Source of the DNA: JBHIBR01 sp046759145 [NCBI: Nitrospinota bacterium]
GTDB lineage: Bacteria; UBA8248
Assembly: GCA_046759145.1 (NCBI GenBank)
Contig: JBHIBR010000039.1
Location: 1 to 9,988, forward strand
Reading direction: 5' to 3'
Length of the DNA: 9,988 nt
The position numbers and the translations under genes were made by a program. Below the pieces are notes generated by a model that was not told the DNA's origin, ran no database searches, and saw only the letters and a list, made by a program, of their open reading frames with translations. Shown here piece after piece: positions 1 to 6,679 of this stretch. Every line of letters begins with the position of its first letter. The first letter of the stretch is position 1.

Positions 1-798
1 CGGGTTGAGCATCAGGAAATGGCGTGCCGCGCGGGGCGCGCCGTTCTCCTCCACGGCGGCGAAGGGGAGTCCGGTGAGACGCTCGGCGAGCTCGGCCGCG
101 TTGCTCAAGGTGGCCGAAGAGGCCAGGAACTGGGGCTCAGATCCGTAGTGGCGGCACACCCGTCGCAGCCGCCGGAGCAGCAGGCCGATGTGGCCCCCGA
201 AGATGCCCCGGTAGGTGTGGAGCTCATCCACCACCACCGCCCGCAGGCCCCCGAAGAACTCCCCCCATTGCTCGTGGGAGGGCAGAACCCCGTGGTGGAG
301 CATGTCGGGGTTGGTGATGAGGATGCGGGGAGGCCTCTGGCGCAGCTTCTTGCGCCGGCTCTCGGGGGTGTCGCCGTCGTACACCTCCGCCCCCAGCTCC
401 CCCCCGGCGGCCAGGGGCCCCCCGAGGGCGTCCGCCAGCCGCCGGATGGAGCGCAGCTGGTCCTGGGCGAGGGCCTTGAGGGGATAGAGGTAGAGGGCGA
501 AGCTGCCCGGCTCGCGCAGGAGGTGCTGGAAGACGGGGAGGTGAAAGGAGAGACTCTTGCCGCTCCCCGCGGGAGCCACGGCCACCACATTGGCGCCCCC
601 GAGGGCGAGCTCGAGGGCTCGGACCTGGTGGGCGTAAAGTTTCGAGAAGCCCACAGTGGAGAGCGCCCCCCGGAGCCGCGTGTCGAGCTCTGAGGGCGCC
701 TCGCCGTAGCGCGCTCCCCGGGCGGGTAGACGCTCGGAGTGGGCCAGGGTTTCGGCGAAGTGGCGTTCTTCGAGTATGCCTCGGATGAACTGCTTCAC
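1..798 (-). CDS. DEAD/DEAH-box helicase, MrfA/YprA-like (DUF1998-type), C-terminal part missing
   Basis: The minus-strand frame from a GTG at 798 stays open for 266 codons and leaves the window at base 1, so only the first RecA-like lobe is present. Visible helicase motifs, counted from this start, are Walker A APAGSGKS (about residues 75-82), motif Ia with YPLKALAQDQ, a TNPDMLHHGVLP segment, motif II DELH (191-194) followed by TYRGIFG, and motif III SAT (about 228-230). The HTYRG and ICRHYGS-like surroundings (VCRHYGSEPQF) are typical of COG1205 helicases such as Bacillus MrfA, a 3'-5' helicase of DNA repair. An in-frame TAA lies 16 codons upstream of the GTG, and no ATG, TTG or other GTG lies between, so GTG is chosen although no good ribosome site precedes it. 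It is divergent from the glycosylase gene. The family call is strong; the repair role is inferred from the family. Confidence 0.88.
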   Translation of the reverse strand, partial: MKQFIRGILEERHFAETLAHSERLPARGARYGEAPSELDTRLRGALSTVGFSKLYAHQVRALELALGGANVVAVAPAGSGKSLSFHLPVFQHLLREPGSFALYLYPLKALAQDQLRSIRRLADALGGPLAAGGELGAEVYDGDTPESRRKKLRQRPPRILITNPDMLHHGVLPSHEQWGEFFGGLRAVVVDELHTYRGIFGGHIGLLLRRLRRVCRHYGSEPQFLASSATLSNAAELAERLTGLPFAAVEENGAPRAARHFLMLNP

Positions 799-962
799 AA
801 GAGGAGCCCGTCCCGGGCGGCGGAAGCCTCTCCCGCTCTCTCTTTACACGCGGGGGCCGGAGCGCGCAAGGGGAGAGGGCCCGCCCCCGGCGTTGGCGCC
901 GCGGGCGGGCTCCGCTAGGATAGTGGGAGCCCAAGCCACCTTTTCCCGCGTCGCGGAAGACC

Positions 963-1709
963 ATGGGCGCCGCTCTCGCGAAGGCAGGAAGAACTGCCCC
1001 GGGGACCCCCGCCGGGGGGGAGCTCCCCCACGGGCTTCCCCCCGCCGCTCGGGGGAGGAGAGAGAAGCTCCTCCGCATCTACCGGCTCCTGCTCTCCCAT
1101 TTCGGCCCGAGCGGCTGGTGGCCTGCTGAGAGCGCCTTCGAGGTGATGGTGGGGGCCATCCTCACCCAGAACACCGCCTGGGCCAACGTCGAGCGGGCCA
1201 TCGCCAACCTCAAAGGGGCGGGCCTCCTCTCCTTCCAGGGCCTGCGGGAGGTGAGCGCGAGGCGGCTTGCGCGCCTCATCCGGCCGGCGGGCTACTTCAA
1301 CCAGAAGGCGCGCTACCTCAAGGAGCTTGTGAGCCACCTGGAGGCCGCCTGCGGGGGCGACCTCTCCCGCTTCTTCGCCCGCGACACCGCGGCCCTCCGG
1401 GAGGAGTTCCTGCGCATCAAGGGGATCGGCCCCGAGACGGCCGACAGCATCCTCCTCTACGCGGGGGGTCACCCGGCCTTCACGGTGGATGCCTACACGC
1501 GCCGCTCCTTCGCGCGTCTGGGACTCATCCGCCCCCGGGCGCCCTACGAGGAGATCCGGCGCCTGTTCCAGGAGCACCTGCCGCCCTCTTCCTCCCTCTT
1601 CAACGAGTACCACGCCCTCATCGTCCGCCTGGGCAAGAACCTCTGCCTCAAGAGCCCGCGTTGCGGGGAGTGCCCCCTGCAGAAGTTCGGCTGCCGGACT
1701 GACCTCTAG
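963..1709 (+). CDS. Endonuclease III-related DNA glycosylase (HhH-GPD, 4Fe-4S), MagIII/COG2231-like
   Basis: This 248-residue protein has the HhH-GPD fold of base-excision repair glycosylases. The core begins near residue 33, and a GWWPA motif (51-55) precedes the segment AILTQNTAW (65-73). The helix-hairpin-helix is around residues 150-168, with KGIGPETAD. The catalytic Asp is D176 in FTVDAYTRR. Four cysteines near the C-terminus (C228, C234, C237, C244) form the iron-sulfur loop with spacing X5-X2-X6, slightly unlike X6-X2-X5 of E. coli Nth. At the position of the Nth catalytic Lys (GVGRKTA) there is Glu158, as expected for a monofunctional glycosylase such as Helicobacter MagIII (3-methyladenine) and not for a lyase. 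The first 30 residues are Gly/Pro/Ala-rich and poorly characteristic, so a later start is possible, but GGAAGA lies just upstream of this ATG. Substrate is not readable from sequence. Confidence 0.88.
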   Translation: MGAALAKAGRTAPGTPAGGELPHGLPPAARGRREKLLRIYRLLLSHFGPSGWWPAESAFEVMVGAILTQNTAWANVERAIANLKGAGLLSFQGLREVSARRLARLIRPAGYFNQKARYLKELVSHLEAACGGDLSRFFARDTAALREEFLRIKGIGPETADSILLYAGGHPAFTVDAYTRRSFARLGLIRPRAPYEEIRRLFQEHLPPSSSLFNEYHALIVRLGKNLCLKSPRCGECPLQKFGCRTDL

Positions 1710-1770
1710 GGGGAGGGTCCCTTGTGGGCCCGGAGGGGCGAAGCAGGGTGGCGCGACCAGCACCGGGGCA

Positions 1771-1799
1771 TTGACAAGGGGAGGGGGAGGCGCTATAAA
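1771..1799 (+). promoter_or_regulatory. Sigma-70-type promoter for tRNA-Ala
   Basis: A perfect -35 TTGACA (1771-1776) is followed after exactly 17 bp by a -10 TATAAA (1794-1799). The mature tRNA begins 12 bp after the -10, so transcription would start only a few bases before the 5' end of the tRNA. A weak GC-rich stretch separates this from the stop of the glycosylase gene, so the tRNA is probably transcribed on its own. Confidence 0.85.
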
Positions 1800-1810
1800 T
1801 CCTTCGGTGT

Positions 1811-1886
1811 GGGGCTGTAGCTCAGTTGGGAGAGCGCATGACTGGCAGTCATGAGGTCAGGGGTTCAAGTCCCCTCAGCTCCACCA
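1811..1886 (+). tRNA. tRNA-Ala, anticodon GGC
   Basis: The full cloverleaf can be drawn by eye in 76 nt. Acceptor strands GGGGCTG and CAGCTCC pair with a single G-U at pair 3:70, the classic alanine identity element. The D stem is GCTC/GAGC. The anticodon stem CATGA/TCATG encloses the loop CTGGCAG, giving anticodon GGC. The T arm AGGGG-TTCAAGT-CCCCT is intact. The 3' ACCA is encoded in the DNA. GGC reads GCC and GCU alanine codons. Confidence 0.98.
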
Positions 1887-1905
1887 AAATTTAACTACCC
1901 TGTGT

Positions 1906-1940
1906 CAAGGGCGCTGCTTGTGGGTTGGCGCCCTTGTTCA
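1906..1940 (+). terminator. Hairpin terminator downstream of tRNA-Ala
   Basis: A perfect 9-bp inverted repeat, CAAGGGCGC (1906-1914) and GCGCCCTTG (1928-1936), encloses a 13-nt loop and is followed by TTCATTT. The stem is stable and lies 20 nt after the tRNA. The T-run is short and interrupted, so termination may be partial. The same stem could also stop transcription coming from the minus strand. This sequence also lies at the 3' end of the recombinase remnant. Confidence 0.6.
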
Positions 1941-2440
1941 TTTCCCAGGCCGCGGTAAGCCTGCCTGAAAACCTCGCTTAACGTAAGAAGATCCTCCCCT
2001 GGGCGCCCGCAAGGGTTCCCCACAGGAAAACTTCCTTTCCCCTCATGCCGGGATGCTGGCTCCGCCATGCAGGCCTCATCGCTCTCCCTAAGGGATAGCG
2101 CACGGGGGATGCCCGGGTCGAGGACAATCCGCCTTGTTCTCAGGTTCACCTGCCCCCAGGCTAGGCCGAGCAATTCACCGGCCCTCATTCCCGCCCAGCA
2201 GGCCGCGCAGGATGGGGGAGGAGTTGAAAGCCGCCTGCAGATGGGTGTGGGCATCCCAGGCCGCCAGGGGGTGGTAGTGCTCGTCTGATGGGAGCTCGCC
2301 GACGGACCGATGGTACTCGACCAGCGAGGTGAAGCTGGCGGTCCTTGTCCTCCCGGCAGTACTTCTTCACCTCGTTTGGCCTGGCGAGAAGCCACAGAAT
2401 GTGCTGCCGGTCCGGGGGGATGAGATGAACGCCTTCCTGC
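1920..2440 (-). pseudogene. Tyrosine recombinase (phage-type integrase) remnant with frameshifts
   Basis: No intact gene exists here, but the minus strand carries pieces of an integrase in different frames. The clearest is GMRAGELLGLAWGQVNL (about 2200-2117), matching the box I region of tyrosine recombinases, where a GMR.GE.LGL.W.DV.L pattern is typical, with its catalytic Arg. Upstream of it, in another frame, NEVKKYCREDKDR resembles the inter-domain linker of such enzymes. Downstream, again in another frame, SYVKRGFQAGL resembles the stretch before box II. The box II HxxR and the catalytic Tyr were not found. The gene points toward the 3' end of tRNA-Ala, the usual arrangement for elements that integrate into a tRNA gene. 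Limits are approximate. The recombinase identity is good; the exact number of frameshifts is uncertain. Confidence 0.6.
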
Positions 2441-2475
2441 CCGTGCCACGGGGTACTACCCCCAATCATGGGGCT

Positions 2476-2506
2476 TTGACAAGGCCAGCCGGTTGTGGCG
2501 TATACT
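2476..2506 (+). promoter_or_regulatory. Putative promoter upstream of the sensor-kinase stub
   Basis: TTGACA (2476-2481) and TATACT (2501-2506) are both near-consensus, but they are 19 bp apart, longer than the preferred 17. The stub ORF begins about 40 bp after the -10. It may be the surviving promoter of a once complete gene. Confidence 0.45.
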
Positions 2507-2547
2507 TGGCCCGTGAAGAACTGGCGCGCCTTGTGGGGTGGGATCTC

Positions 2548-2835
2548 ATGAACTTACGATGGCTTAAATGGCTCGCCATCATCTTGCCTGCCCTGTTCCT
2601 GCTGCTCTTGGAGCTGGTGAGACAGCGCTATCTGGAGTCCTCTTTTACTCCCTGGACGGGGCGGCTCATCGCGGTCGCGGTTATGGTGGTCGGCGTCTCG
2701 GGCCTCCAGGCCTCTGATAGGTTGGGGACCTGGCGCGCCCGAGACGAAGAGAGGGCCGAGAACCGGGTCCGGAGGCACGACGCAGGACGGACATGCTGCC
2801 CCAAATGGCTGAGGGGAAAGGAGATTGACTATTGA
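2548..2835 (+). pseudogene. Truncated sensor histidine kinase N-terminus (two TM helices)
   Basis: The 95-residue ORF starts MNLRWLKWLAIILP, with a purine-rich GTGGGGTGGGA ahead of the ATG. Two hydrophobic helices (about residues 6-23 and 39-54) are joined by a short loop, followed by a charged stretch, RARDEERAENRVRRHDAGR. This layout resembles the membrane anchor and linker of GAF-type sensor kinases, whose linker often ends in an LHEAG-like motif. Here the reading becomes unlike the family right after HDAGR and stops, with no GAF, dimerisation or ATPase domain. No longer open frame continues it in the following bases. It could also be a genuine small membrane protein. The kinase origin is inferred from pattern only; being a remnant fits its position beside the dead integrase. 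Confidence 0.45.
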
Positions 2836-2853
2836 TACTAAAGATATTAAGTT

Positions 2854-2867
2854 TTAAACATGTTTAA
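2854..2867. promoter_or_regulatory. Perfect 14-bp palindrome in an AT-rich patch; possible operator
   Basis: TTAAACATGTTTAA reads the same on both strands and sits in an AT-rich island (about 2825-2870) within otherwise GC-rich DNA, about 150 bp before the cytochrome/CusF gene. Its shape would suit a dimeric regulator. No clear -35/-10 pair could be fixed around it, and no known operator consensus is matched with confidence. Confidence 0.35.
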
Positions 2868-3017
2868 TAGGCGTTCCCCCAAGGGGCGGAAGAAGGCGTA
2901 GGGCATCGAAGCCTCCTGAGGGGAGGGAGATCGGTCTGCTGACGCGCCCATGAGACGGAGAGGGGGAGACGGGCAGGTCTTTCCCTTCGAGGAGTTCGTT
3001 GAGGGAGGTGGCAGGCG

Positions 3018-4211
3018 ATGCTGAAGAGGCGGGTTGCAGAGTCCCTGAGGTGGATTTGGCTTGTCGCCCTCGTCGGGTGTCTGGCTTGGGCCTTGCCTGC
3101 GGGCGCGCAATTGGAACGTGGGAAAGGTGAACATCCAGAACGCCACCCCTCCCGTGAGAAGGCCCACCCGGCGGAGGTGCCGCAGCAGGGTCCTTACATC
3201 ACGATGGAGGAGTTGCACCGGCACGGAGGTACCCCGAGGGGGTGGAAGTTCCGGATCCCGCCCGGGGATCCGGAGTCCGGGCGCGAGGTCTTCATCGAGA
3301 ACAAGTGCTTCCGATGCCATGCCGTCGAGGGGGAGGACTTCCCTGCGGCGGAACGTAAGCCCACAGACATCGGTCCCCCTCTCAGCGGGATGGGCGGCCA
3401 CCACCCCGCCGAGTATTTGGCCGAGTCCATCGTCAATCCCAACGCCGTCATCCTCGTCGGAAAAGGCTATTTCGGTCCCGACGGCCGGAGCATCATGCCG
3501 ACCTACGCCGATTTGCTCACGATGCAGGAGCTCGTCGATCTGGTGGCATACCTGAAGAGCCTCACCGTGAAGAAACGCTTCTTCGAGGGGATCGGCAAGG
3601 TGATCGCGGTGCTCCCCCAAAAGGGCCAGATCATCCTGGACCACGGGCTCATCAAAGGCTTCATGGGCCCCATGACCATGGGCTACCGGGTGAAGGAGGC
3701 CAGCCTCCTTCAGGGCCTCAAGCCGGGGGACAAGATTCTCTTCACCATCGACGCCGAGGAGAAGGTCATCACCGGAAGGAAACGCCTCTTCGAGGGGGTG
3801 GGGAAGGTGGTTGCCGTGAACCGGGACAAGGGCCAGGTCGTCCTCCACCACGAGGAGATCAAAGGGTTCATGTCCACCATGACCATGACCACCCCGGTGA
3901 AGGAGGCGCACCTACTTAAAGGCCTCAAGCCGGGGGACAAGATCCGCTTCACCATCGAGGCCGAGGAGAAGGTCATCACCGGAAGGGAACGCCTCTTTGA
4001 GGGGGTGGGGAAGGTGGTTGCCGTGATCCCCGACAAGGGCCAGGTCGTCCTCCACCACGGGGAGATCAAAGGGTTCATGCCCGCCATGACGATGACCTCC
4101 CCGGTGAAGGAGGCGCGCCTCCTTCAGGGCCTCAAGCCGGGGGACAAGATTCGCTTCACCATCGAGGAGGAGAAGAAGACCATCGTGGAGGTGGAGAAGG
4201 TGGGGGATTGA
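3018..4211 (+). CDS. Secreted c-type cytochrome fused to three tandem CusF-like copper-binding domains
   Basis: The 397-residue product has a Sec signal peptide (basic MLKRR, hydrophobic core, likely cleavage after ALPAGA, residue 30), so it acts outside the cytoplasmic membrane. A His-rich linker leads to a class I-type cytochrome c domain (about 85-183) with heme-binding CFRCH (97-101) and a likely distal Met160 in SIMPTY. Three 69-residue repeats follow (186-254, 255-323, 324-392). Each has the CusF pattern H...IKGFM..MTM: candidate ligands are H209/M216/M219/M221, H278/M285/M288/M290 and H347/M354/M357/M359. CusF of E. coli binds Cu(I) or Ag(I) by His, two Met and a Trp; here Met stands where the Trp would be. 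GGAGG lies 10 nt before the ATG. It heads the run of genes that ends with the bd-like oxidase, suggesting electron and copper delivery. Domain calls are strong; the partner is inferred. Confidence 0.9.
   Translation: MLKRRVAESLRWIWLVALVGCLAWALPAGAQLERGKGEHPERHPSREKAHPAEVPQQGPYITMEELHRHGGTPRGWKFRIPPGDPESGREVFIENKCFRCHAVEGEDFPAAERKPTDIGPPLSGMGGHHPAEYLAESIVNPNAVILVGKGYFGPDGRSIMPTYADLLTMQELVDLVAYLKSLTVKKRFFEGIGKVIAVLPQKGQIILDHGLIKGFMGPMTMGYRVKEASLLQGLKPGDKILFTIDAEEKVITGRKRLFEGVGKVVAVNRDKGQVVLHHEEIKGFMSTMTMTTPVKEAHLLKGLKPGDKIRFTIEAEEKVITGRERLFEGVGKVVAVIPDKGQVVLHHGEIKGFMPAMTMTSPVKEARLLQGLKPGDKIRFTIEEEKKTIVEVEKVGD
3573..4193 (+). repeat. Three tandem 207-bp in-gene repeats coding the CusF-like domains
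   Basis: Units start at 3573, 3780 and 3987, exactly 207 bp (69 codons) apart, and begin AAACGCTTCTTCGAG, AAACGCCTCTTCGAG and GAACGCCTCTTTGAG. Units 2 and 3 are very alike at the DNA level (about 15 mismatches by eye over the first 180 or so bases), while unit 1 is more diverged. The order of divergence suggests an old duplication and a more recent one. Confidence 0.92.
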
Positions 4212-4261
4212 CGGGGGATAGACCGGGCGGATGGATCCACCGCAATCCGGGGAGGCGAACG

Positions 4262-5164
4262 ATGCCCAAGCGATACCGCGACATAGTCGGCGACGGCGGG
4301 AGCGGCATCCTGGGCCAGGTGCAGTCCATGCAAGAAGCCCTGGCCCGGCGCCTCGCCTCCATCCGGTGGACGGTGGCGGTGATGAGCGGCAAGGGGGGTG
4401 TGGGGAAGACCACCCTCACCGCCAACCTGGCGGTCGCCCTCGCGGAGATGGGCCTGGCCGTGGGAGCGCTCGACGCCGACATCAACGGGCCCGCCCTGGC
4501 CAAGGTGCTGGGCGTGCGCGAGCAGCGGCTCGGGCTCAGCGCGGAAGGGGTCCGCCCCGCCGAGGGGCCCTTGGGCGTCAGGGTGGTGTCCATGGACCTT
4601 CTCCTATCGCGCGATGACGCGCCCGTGGTGTGGGACGCGCCCACCCAAGCGGACGCCCACGTGTGGCGCGCGAACATGGAGGTCGGGGCCCTCCGCGAGT
4701 TCCTGGCCGACACCGAATGGGGGAAGCTGGACCTCCTGCTCCTGGACCTCCCCCCGGGCAGCGACCGACTCTCCCACGTCACGAGCCTGCTGCCGGGGCT
4801 CTCGGGGGCGCTCGTGGTGACGATTCCGAGCGATGTGAGCCTCATCGTGGTGCGCAGGTCGCTGAGCCTGGCGCGGGAACTCGGCGTCCGCCTCCTCGGC
4901 GTGGTGGAGAACATGGTGGGCTACCGATGCCCTGACTGCGCGCGCATCCAGCCCCTCTTCCCGCCCGAGCGAGGCGTGGAGGGGCTGGCGCGCGAGGCCG
5001 GCGTCCCCTATCTGGGCGGTCTCCCCTTCGACCCGGTGGTGGCGGCCCTCTCGGACGCGGGCCGGCCCGCCTTCTTGGCGGAGGGCGCTGAGCACCTTCG
5101 GCTCCTCTACGGCCAGGTCGCCCGGGAGCTGGTGCGCCTTCTCGAAAACCCTCCCGGGAGGTGA
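4262..5164 (+). CDS. Mrp/ApbC/NBP35-family P-loop ATPase (Fe-S cluster carrier)
   Basis: The 300-residue cytoplasmic protein has the deviant Walker A GKGGVGKTT (43-51), the LDADINGP segment after it, a Walker B-like LLLDLPPGS, the ENMVGY segment and a CPDC motif (223-226). In the Mrp/ApbC family this CxxC holds a bridging 4Fe-4S cluster between two subunits, which is passed to apo-proteins. The familiar LPPGTGD is altered to LPPGSDR. The ATG at 4262 is chosen because GGGGAGG lies about 7 nt ahead; the frame opens upstream at TTG 4208, but the added residues are not family-like. It follows the cytochrome gene by 50 bp and precedes the zinc-ribbon gene by 3 bp, so it is probably cotranscribed and may supply the radical SAM enzyme or another local Fe-S protein. 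The target is inferred. Confidence 0.9.
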   Translation: MPKRYRDIVGDGGSGILGQVQSMQEALARRLASIRWTVAVMSGKGGVGKTTLTANLAVALAEMGLAVGALDADINGPALAKVLGVREQRLGLSAEGVRPAEGPLGVRVVSMDLLLSRDDAPVVWDAPTQADAHVWRANMEVGALREFLADTEWGKLDLLLLDLPPGSDRLSHVTSLLPGLSGALVVTIPSDVSLIVVRRSLSLARELGVRLLGVVENMVGYRCPDCARIQPLFPPERGVEGLAREAGVPYLGGLPFDPVVAALSDAGRPAFLAEGAEHLRLLYGQVARELVRLLENPPGR

Positions 5165-5167
5165 CCC

Positions 5168-5713
5168 ATGAAGTTCCTCTGCCTCGCCTGCGACGAGCCC
5201 ATGGAGTACGCGGCGCTGGATGGCCCCGACGAGGATGGCTCCTGCGCGGTGACCTTCTGCTGTCCCCGCTGCGGGCACAGACTGGCTCTCCTCACCAACC
5301 CGTGGGAGACGCAAATTGTCCGCAGCCTCAACGTCAAGATCGGTGGGCGAACTGTCTCTGCGCAACCCTACGAACAGGTGCGGGAGACGCTCCCGGGAAG
5401 CGGAGAGCGCATCCTCGAGAAAGAGCCCGGGGCGACGGAGGGGGAGGTTTCCCCTCCGCCGGGAGGCGGGGGCAAGTGCCCCTTCTCGGGCCTCCCAGGG
5501 CGGCCCGAAGGCTCCTCAGCGCAGGCGCCCTCGGCGGCCCCTGCCCCCGCGCCGCCCCGATGGACGGAAGAGGCTGCTGAGGAGCTCGAAGAGATCCCCG
5601 AGGCCTACCGCCCCATGGCCATGAAGGCGGCCGAAGGATACGTCCTCGAGAGGGGCCAGGAGAGGGTGACGGCCGAGCTTCTGCGGGAGGTGCGGGCGCA
5701 GCTTGGCCTTTGA
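5168..5713 (+). CDS. Zinc-ribbon-like protein with C-terminal PCP_red domain
   Basis: The 181-residue protein has three parts. Residues 1-60 carry two CxxC knuckles, CLAC (5-8) and CPRC (32-35), with extra C26 and C31, which suits a zinc ribbon or a small Fe-S site. The middle (about 75-130) is Pro/Gly/Ala-rich, likely disordered, and holds a lone KCPFSG motif around C104. The end (about 131-180) matches PCP_red (PF08369), the small domain at the C-terminus of light-independent protochlorophyllide reductase subunit B: a Trp, EEAAEELEEIPEAYR, then EGYVLERG and VTAELL. The start has a strong GGGAGGTGA that overlaps the Mrp stop. No chlorophyll genes are nearby, so a role in another tetrapyrrole or redox cofactor is possible. 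The domain call is good; function is unknown. Confidence 0.8.
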   Translation: MKFLCLACDEPMEYAALDGPDEDGSCAVTFCCPRCGHRLALLTNPWETQIVRSLNVKIGGRTVSAQPYEQVRETLPGSGERILEKEPGATEGEVSPPPGGGGKCPFSGLPGRPEGSSAQAPSAAPAPAPPRWTEEAAEELEEIPEAYRPMAMKAAEGYVLERGQERVTAELLREVRAQLGL

Positions 5714-5754
5714 TTCCCCTGCCCGGGATCCCTTGGCCGATGAGGGGGCGCGGG

Positions 5755-6609
5755 ATGCGGGCGAGGCGGTTCTGCCGCTCTTCGGGCGGATTGAGGGAGA
5801 TGGGAGCGCCTTCGCCCGCGCCGGGCGAGATCCTGTGGACGACGGCGGCGCTGCGGCGCGTCGAGAACGCTCCCGCCTTCGTGCGTTCGGGCATCTACAA
5901 ATTGATGGTCAAACGTGCCCGCGAGCTGGGTCAACCCCTCATCAGCTCGGACTTCCTCAGCCAGATCCGCGACGAGGCCATGCTGAGGGTGACGCGCAGC
6001 ATGAAGCGGATGGGGTTTGAGGAGCTCCATCCGGGGGCGTTCGAGGTGGCCAAGCAGAGGCTGAAGCGCAGCGCGCGCAAGCTCGAAGTCCTCGAGGCCA
6101 TCCAGGCCTTCCTGGCCCAGCGGTCGGGGCGGAGCGCGGAGATCGTGGCGAAGTTCCGCGACTACTTCGAGAGCCTGCCGGAGCGGGGCCTCCTCTGGAC
6201 TCCGGAGGCCGAGGCCCGAATGGAAAAGGTGCCCCCATTCGTCCGTCCCATGGTGCGCGAGAAGGTCGAAGCGGAGGCGCGCAAAAGGAAGCAGACCGTC
6301 GTGACGCCCCCTCTGCTGGAGGCCGTCTTCGAGGCGCTGGTCCCCGCCCCCGTTCGGGGGATGTTGCGCTCCCGGACGAAGGAGCCCCTTCCCTCTGGGC
6401 CCCGCCGGGAGCGGGGGGAGGAGGAACCGACCGTCAGTTGGTCGCTCGAGGCGGTCGAGGAGTTGCGTCGTATCGAGGATGACGGGGAACGTCGGAGGGC
6501 CCTGGAGCGGGTGGCCTCCTTCGCCCAAGAGCGCGGCCTTTCCCGCATCACCGCTTCGGCGTTCGCCGCGGCCTTGGGGGCCCCGCTCCGGCCTCCGGAT
6601 CGGCCGTAG
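5755..6609 (+). CDS. Protein with three PCP_red-like domains
   Basis: From this start the product is 284 residues with no membrane segment or signal peptide. Three segments share the PCP_red pattern (Trp, Glu/Ala-rich helix, P..VR, helix, RE.G, (I/V)(S/T)...): residues about 27-76 (ILWTTAALRRVENAPAFVR), 147-196 (LLWTPEAEARMEKVPPFVR) and 228-275 (VSWSLEAVEELRRIED, the most diverged, lacking the P..VR). A basic helical region lies between the first two. Starts at 5740, 5755 and 5800 are all in frame; 5755 is preferred because AGGGGG lies 6 nt upstream. Repeated PCP_red copies in one chain are unusual for a domain normally seen once at the end of a nitrogenase-like subunit. It lies between two other PCP_red genes. 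It may be a scaffold or tetrapyrrole/cofactor handling protein; no catalytic residues are recognised. Confidence 0.7.
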   Translation: MRARRFCRSSGGLREMGAPSPAPGEILWTTAALRRVENAPAFVRSGIYKLMVKRARELGQPLISSDFLSQIRDEAMLRVTRSMKRMGFEELHPGAFEVAKQRLKRSARKLEVLEAIQAFLAQRSGRSAEIVAKFRDYFESLPERGLLWTPEAEARMEKVPPFVRPMVREKVEAEARKRKQTVVTPPLLEAVFEALVPAPVRGMLRSRTKEPLPSGPRRERGEEEPTVSWSLEAVEELRRIEDDGERRRALERVASFAQERGLSRITASAFAAALGAPLRPPDRP

Positions 6610-6679
6610 GAGGGCGAAACGCGCTAGGAGGATGAGGGGCCCCGCCGGGGAGGACGCGTCCCTTCCGGGAGAGCGAAGG

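Noticed and set aside
1887-3017. Second copy of the tRNA-Ala 3' end as an attachment-site repeat
   Set aside because: Reading through the window by eye showed no other copy of the GGTTCAAGTCCCCT segment; any partner site would lie outside.
2847-3911. Minus-strand 354-codon frame opposite the cytochrome/CusF gene
   Set aside because: The plus-strand product has a signal peptide, CxxCH and three coherent CusF repeats. The minus frame merely mirrors the repeats and has no recognisable fold.
3573-4193. Regularly spaced repeats considered as a possible CRISPR or satellite array
   Set aside because: The period is 207 bp, in frame, and each unit codes a CusF-like domain.
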